A DNA stretch of 64,000 nucleotides from Isochrysis galbana (taxonomy: Eukaryota; Haptophyta; Isochrysidales; Isochrysidaceae): the NCBI GenBank assembly GCA_018136815.1, contig CM030935.1, forward strand, positions 2,120,388-2,184,387, in the 5' to 3' direction. Positions 43,401 to 53,100 of the stretch are shown piece after piece. The notes beneath the pieces are model-generated. The model worked only from the letters and a program-made list of their open reading frames with translations. It made no database searches and was not told the DNA's origin. The position numbers and the translations under genes are program-made. Position 1 is the first letter of the stretch. Every line of letters starts with the position of its first letter.

Positions 43401-44562
43401 CGCTACGGACGAAGGTGGAGCACATTGGGTGGACCATCTCCCATTCTTCTTGATGAGCACCCGCGCGTCCGCGAATCGCGTCACGCAACTCTCGCCAGCC
43501 GCTCTCCTTTACGGTCGTGAGTTACGCCTACCTGCTCAACTAGCAGACCCGCCGGCCCCGCTTCCTACTACTCCGCCTCTGCCACGAGAAATTCGTGAAT
43601 ATGCCGAGACGATGTACGCACGTCTCCGCGCGGCGTGGAATGCTGCTCTCGAGGCCACCCTCGCTGCTCAAGCTGACACCATCGCCGACACCTTACGTAC
43701 TCATGCTCCACCGATGCGTTTCCTACCCGGGGATCGAGTGGTACGCAAAATTCCCGGTTTGCGCAATAAGCTCCTCTACCATTACGCCGGGCCGTACCGA
43801 GTCGCCGAAGCACTCGGTGGTGGCCGCTATCGACTACGCGATCAAGAAAATAGAATGCTTTCTGAAGAAGTACATGTTACTAATCTACGCCCCTACTACA
43901 CTCTCACGGATGATGACCCCCTTCAACCTGATGAACACCTAGTAGAAGCTCTACTCGATCGCAAAGGCCGGGGACAAGCTCGCCATTACCTCGTCAAGTG
44001 GCGCGGTTATCCGCGATCTGCGGCCACGTGGGAGCCCCTAACAGAACTGTCACGCCGCTGTGCCGACCTCGTCACCGACTACGACAACGCACATCCACGG
44101 ACAACCACTACCAGTTCCCAGACATCAAAGCGGGCCCGACTACAGCCTTCTCCCGCCTTCACCGGGACCTCGCGCGCGCACGGTCTCACGGACATGCATC
44201 GCATCGGTCCCGAAGTCCCCCCTGATACTCATCCACGACGCTCGCCTCGCCTCCGTTCACTTCCACGCGATGTGCATGTCGCCCATGTGGGAGCTTTCGA
44301 GCCTCTGCCCGCTCTGCATCCCCATGCAGTGGATCCTTCACCCCATCTCGTGCCCCGTCCTCATCGAGCGTGGTTTGCGCTCGGAGAGTGGTGGTATGCT
44401 TTCACAGCTTCGCTCTCGACCCCTTGGTACCGCTCCGACGCGCTACCGCCCGAGGCCCTTTGGACATCGCCCTTTGTTCGCTGCCGCTCTGAGGCCCTCG
44501 TTCGGATGCCGTCATCGCTCCGCTCTCTAGTAGACTTGGTTGTCACCTCCGGCGAGTTCTGA
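40345..44562 (+). CDS. Chromovirus Pol: RT, RNase H, integrase, chromodomain
   Basis: Uninterrupted frame of up to 1,405 codons. The first ~190 residues look like the segment normally found between protease and RT; no protease D-T/S-G motif is seen. RT spans roughly 240-500 with the YLDD box near residue 406. RNase H starts near KTDAAS (about 571). Integrase: zinc region HDHLCHLGD...CHECT (about 838-880), then the D, D, E triad with SDAGSN and GLVERAQ near 970-1010. Chromodomain at about 1196-1245 (YLVKWRGYPRSAATWEP). The pol frame is closed by TAA 40327 in the LTR and its first ATG is at 41047, so expression probably needs +1 frameshifting from the LTR-started ORF; inference. Confidence 0.93.
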   Translation: MKNLSRRVPRRTRHRSSRAPNPQSRARYPLCFPPTLPRYDFSRPPPPPVTSTDVRVEPLFPHSTTAPTASRDFALYTSEPVTIPGKSRGTFAVCVPLELRESHPRSAVLVDRLPSRDGLDSPPLVATSVETPSDKGEVLVTVWNLSARPVTLPAYSPVASAHVEFVLHEATRTPGSTDADPEAALTEAQRALLDSINVDPDEQLTPDQLGQVRRLLARHIDAFALDPKNPKHTHVMEVELPLLPGATAHRHAPSKMGDEGRAIVEKHVAEMEAAGIIRKSNSPWASRVVLVGKKDGSVRFCVDYRDTNSKLRISDSPLPLTVEAIDRLSRGQGSRDSLFLCMLDLASGFWCLPIKEEDKPITAFCTHRQKYEFNYLPFGVQSGPSYMCRLMDAVLQGLAWEVCMPYLDDIGIWSTGTGDTLDARVDASFHQMLHRLDLVLERLRWAGLTCKASKCVLFAIKGEYLGHVVSRRGLEMDPKKIEVVRAINPRDINSLEKVRSFLGLCSYYRRFIKGFSHLAAPLTDLTRTGVDVAVVSQTPECQRAVQRLIELITSAPVLAAPRQDKEFIVKTDAASTLGIGGVLSQIDDHGHEHVVAYYGRRLTAAERHWSTTEVELLAALESIRNWRPYLWGRHFRLVIDHQALRWLHTMKDTVQGGPASRLMRWALKLAEYRFTVEHKPGANHSDADAVSRLVAANEETPVTSPSKQGGGQLVAAVDPRPRTTTASSLQSQVRRARQASTTKDSINLSYLNTGTPTATVLRQAQQEDEDCHALILTLSDAPPPLDLDYRRLSWLAKESKRCLLQSGLLYRRVPTRDGGERLCLYVPKSMRNAYLEAFHDHLCHLGDSRMARLLRDRYYWPGLNADVSAHVRQCHECTLAKPPFRKPTDPKGPQVGHYPFDVVYCDVVSMAPTHDFVKGVQGYDKLLVFIDSLTRWIEAVPFNGDPSSADALDAFMANVVARHGVPRQLRSDAGSNLASALTRIILERTGTDLRPSTPHHHESVGLVERAQQTLINMARATDEGGAHWVDHLPFFLMSTRASANRVTQLSPAALLYGRELRLPAQLADPPAPLPTTPPLPREIREYAETMYARLRAAWNAALEATLAAQADTIADTLRTHAPPMRFLPGDRVVRKIPGLRNKLLYHYAGPYRVAEALGGGRYRLRDQENRMLSEEVHVTNLRPYYTLTDDDPLQPDEHLVEALLDRKGRGQARHYLVKWRGYPRSAATWEPLTELSRRCADLVTDYDNAHPRTTTTSSQTSKRARLQPSPAFTGTSRAHGLTDMHRIGPEVPPDTHPRRSPRLRSLPRDVHVAHVGAFEPLPALHPHAVDPSPHLVPRPHRAWFALGEWWYAFTASLSTPWYRSDALPPEALWTSPFVRCRSEALVRMPSSLRSLVDLVVTSGEF

Positions 44563-44621
44563 CCGTCTCGCCCTCGTTTCGTTGGTTCTACACTCGTTTT
44601 CTTTATCTCTGCCGCTCCTCC

Positions 44622-44685
44622 GCGGTCGCCGAATTTCCCCCCCGCGGTCGCCGAATTTTCCCCCCGCGGTAGCCGAACGGTGTCC
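44622..44685 (+). repeat. Three ~22-bp tandem repeats in the 3' region of the chromovirus
   Basis: CCGCGGTCGCCGAATTTCCC, CCGCGGTCGCCGAATTTTCC and CCGCGGTAGCCGAACGGTG lie in a row between pol and the 3' LTR. Confidence 0.85.
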
Positions 44686-45040
44686 CCCGCGTGGAACTCT
44701 CTTGCCGTCTGTCCGCGAGCCCTCGTCTTCCCCCACGGAACACTTGCAAAGCACTGACTTGACTCTTCCAAGCGTTTGTAATAGGGCCAGCCGTGTAATA
44801 GTTGGGCGTCGCCACACCGCCTAAACCCTCAGGTAAAACTCTCGTAAAACAGAGAAGAGAGGGGACTATTATACTGAATCCTGCGGTCTTGCGGACTGCC
44901 GTGCCGACCGCCGATTCTTCACCTCCCAGTCCGGACGGGTGTGGCTCACCTTAATTGCTTATTTGCCTTGTCTTTGCTTTCTGTCCCCATCTGTTTCGCT
45001 CACCTCTACCTCGCGAGGACGCTCGATTCTAGCAGGGGGG

Positions 45041-45884
45041 TGTCGCATCCGCGATCGACTTCCGACCTTAGGCGTCTTCGAGCCCAGTCGTTCTTGTTGC
45101 CGCGGGGTTTTACTCGTAACTTGTAGAACTCTGCACTCGTAACTCGCCCCTCGCTCCTTGCCGTTGCGCCCCTTTGTGGCCTGTCTCGCTCCTGTTTCGC
45201 TCCTTTGCACCTTGGGCCTTGCTCTGCCTTTGGTCCCTCCTTGCTGTCGTTCCCCCGCGCTCGTTCTCGCTCTCGTCGTAGGTGTTCGTCGTTGTGGACC
45301 TTTCCCCCGCGCGAAGCCTACCCTCTCTCCCCTTCCGGTTTACGCTCGTAGATTCCCTCCTTACTTTCTATCTATTCGTTCGCGGTAACCGCCGTTCGCC
45401 GTCGGCTCTTCCGTCGCATCATCGCTCTCTTGTCGGCTTTCTCTTCCTTGTTTCCTTCCTTCTGTGTTTTCCCCGCCCAAGTGGAGAAAGATACGTTAGT
45501 GTGGAGGAATGTTGGGTGAAAGTCAAGTGTGCGTGTCTCGGATTGTTGTCGGACTCATCGGATTGGTACCCTGTCGGCCTCTGTCGCCCTCGTCCCTCGT
45601 CCCAGTCGCTCCTCGCTCCCTCGTTTTCGCTCTCGCTCTCGCTCAGTCGTAACCAGCAATCTTACAACACCAACCAAATCCACTCACTCACCCACTCACC
45701 CTCGCTATCCGCTATGTCCGCTCCGTCTTCGCGCTCGCCCTCGCCACTGCCCGCCATCCATCTCCCAACCATGGAAGATGGCCTGCCCGTCCCGCCCGCC
45801 AATGGCCAAAATGCCGTGCCTGCCGCCGCCTACCTTCCGTCCCGTTCGGTTCCTCCTGTCCCATCCATAACCTCCAATCCGTCA
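45041..45884 (+). repeat. 3' LTR of the chromovirus
   Basis: 844 bp, nearly identical to the 5' LTR. It is followed by the target duplication GGGCA and the remainder of the interrupted repeat. Confidence 0.95.
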
Positions 45885-46070
45885 GGGCAGCTCAGGGGGC
45901 AGTGCAGGCTGGGGCTCAGCCCCTGACCCCCCTCCCCCCCTGCCTCTCCCACGCTCGCCTCGCTGGCCATGGGAGCCGCCCAGAGTCTCCTGTATGCCTG
46001 GCGACCAGGGACAGAGGGGGAGTCAGCTCGAGGCTCGAGGGCAGGCCACCTGGCCACCTACACGTAGTAT
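45885..46070 (+). repeat. Repeat family B, right part
   Basis: Continuation of 38855-39492 after the LTR element. It matches 4190-4360 and 57290-57355 (GCTCAGGGGGCAGTGCAGGC, GCCATG, CTGTATGCCTGGCGACCAGG). Confidence 0.75.
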
Positions 46071-46769
46071 ACTTTTCTATACCCCCACTCCCCCGGCCCT
46101 TTCCCCCCCGCCCTGAGGCGGCTCCGGCTCCCCCCGTGCACTACTAGGGGGATCGGGGTGAAGGGCTTAGATATGGTCCGGTGGCCTGCCCCCCCCCCCC
46201 CCGTGATCCGTGATCCGTTCCCCCCTTCCTCCTATGCCTACCGGGCTGGCGGCGGCCTCACTCAGACACTCAGACCCGACTTATCCAGTAAACAGGTGCG
46301 GGACTCAACTATTTTTCGGTGAGCGGAGCTCGCGCTCCGCCCACCCCCTTCTCCGCGCGCTCTCTCCCCTCTCCTGCAGGCACGCGCGATGGCGCGCCTG
46401 CGACAGGCCTGCAGCTGCCCCTGGCGACCCTTGGAGGCTCCTGGAGGCCAACTCAAGGGGCAGAGGAGGATGGGGCTGGGGCCTGGCCTCCCCTGCCTCT
46501 CCCTCGCTGGCGCTCCTGAGCCTCAGGGGTCCCCAATCTGCACCTGTCTGCCTGTCGAACAGGGGGGAGGGGGGCTTGGAGCGATGGGCTGGCCACGACA
46601 GGCCAGGACGCGCGAGGCAGGCAAGCCTGCCAGTGAAAGAGTGGGTCAGCAGGGCAGTCTGCTCCTGTCAAGCCATCAGGCATGCCAGGTGCCAGGAGTC
46701 AGGAGCATGGGTGGTTCCTCCCCCATGGCAGAGGCAGAGGAGGAGTGCGAACTAAGTATAAACTTAGTT
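46071..46769 (+). repeat. Composite D/A retroposon-like repeat
   Basis: 46071-46320 (D part: CCCCCACTCCCCCGGCCC, GTGCACTACTAGGGGGAT, TTAGATATGGTCCGGTGG, GTAAACAGGTGCGGGAC) runs straight into the A part (TATTTTTCGGTGAGCGGAGC, CTGTCTGCCTGTCGAACAGG) and ends in AACTAAGTATAAACTTAGTT (46750-46769). It matches 57711-58007 joined to 59170-59639, which shows that D and A are one element. Confidence 0.85.
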
Positions 46770-47182
46770 GTGAGTAGAGCAATGTAGATCAGAGCAACCA
46801 TTGAAGGCTAGCTAGCGCGACAAGCCAATGACGGTGCGACGGCGACGATGACACCACGACACCACCCCTCGGGGAAAGTAATCCCTATCTACAGAACAAC
46901 TCAGGTGAAAAACAGAAGACGAACCCACCCACCCCCCCCTCGGCGGTGGGAGGTGGTTGTCGGCGAGGCGGCGGGAAAAAGCGGGAACTAAAAAAAGACT
47001 ACTCCCGGGGGGGGGGGGAGAAGGGGCAGGGGGAGGCGGGGGGAGGGGCGAGGGGCGAGGGCGGGGGGGGGAAGGGGGGGGGGGCGCGAGGGTTGCGCCG
47101 CGAGGCGACGACGGACAGCGCGGAGGCGGAGGGGGGAGGGGTGGGTGCGGAGGGTTGGGACGCCGCGCGCCCCCTTGGCGCG

Positions 47183-50100
47183 ATGACGACGAGGCTGCGC
47201 TTCCATCGATTGCACGCGGCGCTCCAGGGGGGCGTCGCCGTCGACGAGGTCGAGACTCTCCTCGATGCCCTGCATGGAGATCTCCTCCGCACACTCGAAC
47301 GCTCCGCCTCGGCTGACACTGCGAGCGGCAAGCCGCAGCTGCCGCCCTTCCCCTCGCCCACAGCCGACGAAACGAAGGGCAGATCGGCTTACGAACGGGC
47401 CGCCTCACAGCTCCTCCGTCTTGGTGCAGACGCCACTGCGCAACTGCTCACCGATTTTGAGCGAGAGGGGCACAACTCGGCGCAGGCGCTCAAGCGGACT
47501 GCAGATGAGGCGCCTGTCAACACGGACCTTCTCGCCCTGCTGCCCGCCGAGCTTCATCTGCTGAACCATTTTCACGAGCAAAGGTGTCTACTACTTAGAT
47601 GCGTCCAGCAGCTCCTCGCAATAGCCTTCGTGGACGCGGCCTCTCCCCTGCATCGTGTGGCGAGTGGCCGTGTCTCACTTCTCTTTGGCGAGGGTCTTCC
47701 CAAGCGGTTGTGCACCCTGGCAACCGCTGCTGCCAACTTCACGCCGGAGGACTTCCTTGCAGAGCTCAATAGCCGGCTGCCGCAGCGGCTGTGCGACTCC
47801 GACAAGCCAGGGTCGGGTAGCGCCGTTGCTGATGCGAAACGCGAGTGGCTCCGTGAGGTGGGTGCCGCAACTAGAAGGCATGCCGAATCTGAGGCTCTCG
47901 AGTTGCACAGCCTCCTTGTCCTCGTGCAGGCCGCACCGCTTCTGCAGCTGCAGGCGAGCCTGACGCTCGCGCCCGCAATCGACGCATCGTTACTGGAGGC
48001 TCAGCTCGGCGTCTTCGCGGCGGAGATGGCCAGAGTCGTGAGGGTCGATACAACTAGCAACGGGATGAGCCGGACGAACTTGCCGAAGTTGGAAAGTGGC
48101 GAGCGTAGTTTGCTGCTCGCGACTCTCAGCACGCTCGCCGCGATGCAGTCGGAACTGCTCGCGACAGAGCCCTTCGCGCGTTCCAGCACTATCACCTCGC
48201 GACATCGCGCCACATCATCGCGACTACTAGAGCTCGCCAATGCCAATGGAGGCATTGGAGCAGTCGTCGAGCCCACACAGCAGTCACAGTTTGATAGCAG
48301 GAGTGGCGCTATTGGAGCTCTGCTTCTATGCTGGTGTGCGGTGCAGTTGGAGCGTGCGCCTGACGAATCTGTGGCGAATTCAGCGTCTGAGCTGGCTTCC
48401 CACGCGGTGAGGCTGAAGGGCCTCGAATGGTGTTCGCTACTCTTCGAATCGGACGGCTTTCGCCACGACGATTCTCCCGACGAAATCTCATCGCTTGCCC
48501 GCATGATCATGCTTGATCTGACGTCATCGCTTGTTGAGCAGCCCCGTGCCTCCAACGAAGCGTCTGTCGGTTTCCCCGCTCACTCTGCGGAGCTTGGGCG
48601 GCTGGTGGCAGCTGCAGTCCGCGGCCGGCGCGCCTCTTGTGAGCACTTTTGGTCAGAGGCTGAGCAAGGGGGTCCGCTTGGGATGCTGCTTGTAGGTGCC
48701 CGCTACCCCCTGGACGACCAGGCGCTGCCGCTTTTGCTGGGGGCGCTCTGCGCTAGCCCAGATTCAGCCAGCCGTGCGTGGGCGCACGCGCACGGGCTAC
48801 GAAAGGTTGCTCACTCGTTGCCGCGCCAATTCAACCTCTTTGAGGTAAGGTGCACAGAGGATGGACGGCACCTCCGAGCTGAAGGGCCTCAACAATCGCT
48901 TGGCTCGCCCGCGCTGAACTTGCCGGAGGGAGCGGAAGGCGAAGCACTCGACCCTGCGATGGCCGTGCTCACCGGACCACACACTGCGCCAAGTGCTTCC
49001 GACGCCATGACCGTCTTGTGGACTTTACCGGAAGATTCACCACCCATCGACGCCTCTCCATACATTCTGGCCACGGTGCGCCATGTCACATCAAGTGGCA
49101 CCGCACATGCCACCCCCACGCGAATCGCCGCGGCCATTGCTGCGCTTCGACTGCTTGCTGGAGCGCCTTGTGCGCACACTGCATCTGAGCTTTGGTCGCG
49201 TATTCTGCCTGCACCAGCGGAAATGATCAGATGGCTCGAGGTGTTGTCGTCGCACGCAGCACTTCGTGCCGAGTGCCTACGGTTGCTTGCCGCCGTCGCT
49301 CCAATAGGAGTTGCTGAAGTGCGCGAGCAGTTGCGCCGCTCAAACCTTTTTCAGGCCGATGTATCGAACTGGGTGTCTCAGCCCCTCGATGACGGTGCCT
49401 TTGCGATGATCGATCTTATCCAAGAGGCCGCCCTTCCAGCGGCTGGTGAGGCACTGTCTCCGCCCTCCACAACGGTGCTCCCACTCATTCGGTTCGTCAT
49501 GCTGCGCCTCCTTCCCGCCATGCGGGCAGACGAAACCGTGCGCGCCTTACGGCTGAAGCTGCGTATTGTGCACATAATGCTGTTTCTGCTAGACCATGCT
49601 GGAGCAGCCGCCGCCGCCGCCGCCGGCCGCTCTAACGACCCGGGATCGCAGCTCTGCCAACTCATCCTCGAAAGCGGATCCGTACACGAGCTGGTGATAG
49701 ATACCCTTCGAGCGGCGACGGGTAAGTGGGAGCGCTCGCGACAGCTGCTAGGCGGTGGCGACGCTCTGTCGGCTGCAGACGCCCGCCTCATTGCAACTCG
49801 GGGTGCCCTCAGTGGCGCTGCGTTGAGTTTGCTCTTGCGTATGCTGTGCGCTGCTCATGGACTGGACGGCGCTTTGGGGTCTCCCTGTGCTCTCCACGCC
49901 GCATTGCTGCATACCACAGCCTCAGTTGATGCCGGGCCCTCGAATGGAAGTCAGACTCATGGGCCTCTGCGATGGCTTGCGCTGTGCATGTTGCTTCCAT
50001 TGGAATCGCAGTCGTCTGATAGCTTCGACGAAATGACTAACGCTGACAGTGAAATGCAGGTCATGCCTTATGGCGAAGGTGATGCTATGGTGCCGTGTGG

Positions 50101-53100
50101 TACCGCTTCACGATGCCTTGCTCTCCTCTTTCACGCCGCTGCTCGCGATCCTCTTCTGACACGTGTAGCTTCTCAGATCGTCGATCTTGCCCCGGCTCTC
50201 TCTGGATTGCTTGCCGGCTGGATCGCGCGCGCTGCAGAGGCCATCGCGGATGGCAACTCTGATCCTGACGCAGCCCGTGCATGTCGATTGGGTTCCGCGG
50301 CAACCCAGCTTCTTGGCGCGGCTGCCGAGACTCTACCCGAAGTGTTCGCTGCCCTTTGCCGTGGGCCGTTCCGAGCTGGGGAGGTTGTTCGCGTGAGCTC
50401 CCTCGTCGCTGAACCTGAGGGCGGCTGGGGCCTGGCGGGTGCTGGCAATCATGCCACCGTCCTTGAGTTTTCTCGCGGGGGCGGCGTAACTCTCAATTTC
50501 GAGAAGCATGAGGCGTGGTTTTGCGCTCGACCGGAGCAACTCGAGCTATACCACTCGGTGTCCTCAAGTCTTTCTGCGGCCTGGGTTGGTTGGGATGAAC
50601 TCAAGACCCAGCTTGACAAGTCTAGCGGTTCAAAGCTATCGGTGACCGCACAGCCGCGAGCGCCAGGGTTGCACTCCTCACCCACCGCTGCAGGTGCCGC
50701 TCGGGATGAGGAAGGTGTCGACGGGCCACTCGATGCTTTGCGCTTGCTACTGGAAGCCTCTGCAGAGAGCGGTACGGGTCATAGTGCCGGGCCCTCAACG
50801 ACTGACGACACAGAGATGTTGGTTGTGCAAACCCAGGCTCTTGGACTCCTTCTCGCTGTGTGGGAGCGACCTGCGGTGCGCTCAGCTCACGCGCGACGAA
50901 TACGCTCTTCGTCCAAGTTCTGGGTGAGTATTCGCAGAATCATCGAGGCTACACCCCTTCAGTACGAGAACAACGGGCTGCTCAGCGATGCAAGTATCTC
51001 GCCGCCATCATCTCGCACTTCTTTGTTGTGGCTGCGATGCGCACTCTCCCTCTCGCTTGTATCAGCGGAGCTGATCCGCTTCGCACCGCCTCAGCTCACA
51101 CGTGTCGCACCCTGTGTCGAGGATCTAATGTCTTGGGTCGAAAAATCCGCCGATTCACTCGCAGTGATTCTCGTGCGTTCACCCAGAGCTTCTTTAGCGT
51201 CGCCCGACACTGTCGAAACACGTGCTGCAGCGGCGGCGCTTCGCAGCCAAGTGCCTATCGGTGCGTCTGCAGGAGCACCGCAGCCGCTAGCCGTTGATTG
51301 TCATAGGCTAGCAGAATCAAGCCGCCGCCACCTCGTTCGCGTTGGTATTGCACTTCCAGCACACCTGCCTGCTCTGCTGCCTTTGTGGTCCGGTGGATCG
51401 ACCTTACCGTTGCTGCCACAGCTGCGCCTAGTTGACGTTGAGGCGATTGAGACTCGGCTTTGGCGGATGCACGAACGTGCACGCCATCGGCGTTTTGTTT
51501 GCCGTGACGACGAGACTGAGCGCGTTCACGAGCAAATTTTGTCGCTTGCCGAGGCAGCTGCGCATGTGGCGGACGATCGTGGGGAGGAGATGCTTTCTCG
51601 CCTCGAGACATTACGGCACGGTGGATCAATAGCTCCTCGTGAGCGCGGCGTACTTGCGAGCGAGATGGCTGGAGTTGGGATCGACCCGTCGAATGCTGAT
51701 GCAGAGCGGGCCCTGCTTGCCTCCGCCGCCTCGGCAAACTTGGCAATGTTTGGCTCAGCCGCACACCAGGCCATGTCGCGTCAATGGCGCCTCATCCTAG
51801 CTCTTTTGCATGGGCGGGCACGGCTCGCCCCGCAGCAAAGTACGGTTGCGCTCGAATCGGCTGCCGCACCTCCGTGGCTGGAGCATCCAAACGACGCCAA
51901 GCCGCTGGAGTCGCAGCTTGAACGTCGCGCTGCAGCCGTGGGCCGACAACTGCATGCTTGGGCTGACTCATGTGCTGCAGCCGAGCTGCTACTCCGTCAC
52001 GCGAGGCTATGTTCCGCAGTTGCCGTGATGCTTGAGCAGCTGGCTCTCGCTCTGCGCGGCCAGCCTTCCTTTCCGCTCGAAGTAGCGAGACTTGCGCACG
52101 GTCAGCGCGCGACTGTCGATGACGCGGCATCGCTTCCTCAGAATACGGCCCGTCCTCAGGTAGTTTCGCCGCTGCTCAAGCGGCCGCGTTATACGCAACG
52201 GCGCGATGCCGCACTAAGCGCGCTACTGGCGGGTGGGGGAGGGAGGTTGAAGAAGGCTGGGGCTCTCGCCAAGCTCATTCTGCATCTATGCCGAATGATG
52301 GATGAGATCGAACGCGCGCCCGCGGTAGTGCAAGCCGCACGTCCACCTGCTGCGCCCGTCTTGCACTCGGCACGAGACGCGCTTGCCTCACGCCAGCAGT
52401 TGCTCTTACGTCGCGTTGCGTCCCGCGCCGGGCTGTCTACGGCTGCAGGCGCACCCACGTCCGCTGATGATTCGGCAGACGCAGCTGCTATTACTAAACT
52501 AGCAGCTCACGATCCAGAGGCACAGGCAGTGCGCTCTCTAGCAAGACAGCTCGAAGAGGCAGCGTGTAATACGCTTGGCCTCAGCACCGCGACCGGCGTC
52601 GACGCGCGATCCATGGAGGCCCTTGCGAGACGAACCGGGCAGCTGCTTGACGTGTCTGTGACTCCACAGCCTCAGGCGCCACCGTCGTCACCCGCGCTGA
52701 AACCGGCGCCTACATCGCAGCTTGTGGGAACGGGTGGCGGTGCTGTTCAAATGCTCTCGCGCCTGGCCCAGAAGACGTCGGTGACGGTCGGGGGTTCCGA
52801 GGCAGCGCCTCTGGACGGCGCCGCACGTGGACAGCTGTTGCACTCAGTTCTGACGCGCCTTGTTCGGGCTAAGGAGGGGCTTCGCCAACAAGCAACAGTT
52901 CTAGGAGAGGCCCGGGCAATTGAGGATGCAAGGGCAGCCTCTCGACGCGACGCTTCACGTGTGCGAATAGCTCAGCTGCGACAAGCTCTACTGGGATGTG
53001 CTCCTGATGCGACAAGCCAACAGATGAAGAGTGGGGCCGTGGCGGCTGCCGCCGCTGTGGAACTTTTTCGGGTGCATGCAGGGGCCGCCGCGGACGCTGC

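Larger units (their letters stand above)
39493..45884 (+). mobile_element. Complete, very young Ty3/gypsy chromovirus without gag body or protease
   Basis: Both LTRs start TGTCGCATCC and end CCGTCA; flanking 5-bp duplication GGGCA at 39488-39492 and 45885-45889. Polypurine-type AGCAGGGGGG sits right before the 3' LTR. The 6.4-kb element carries one long pol frame, but only about 40 codons separate the LTR from it, too few for a capsid and protease. By eye I saw one substitution and one 7-bp indel between the LTRs, so the insertion is recent. Confidence 0.95.

Noticed and set aside
46946-47182. N-terminal extension of the giant protein
   Set aside because: Begins at a non-ATG codon and encodes only Gly/Arg/Lys low complexity; the first ATG at 47183 opens normal protein.
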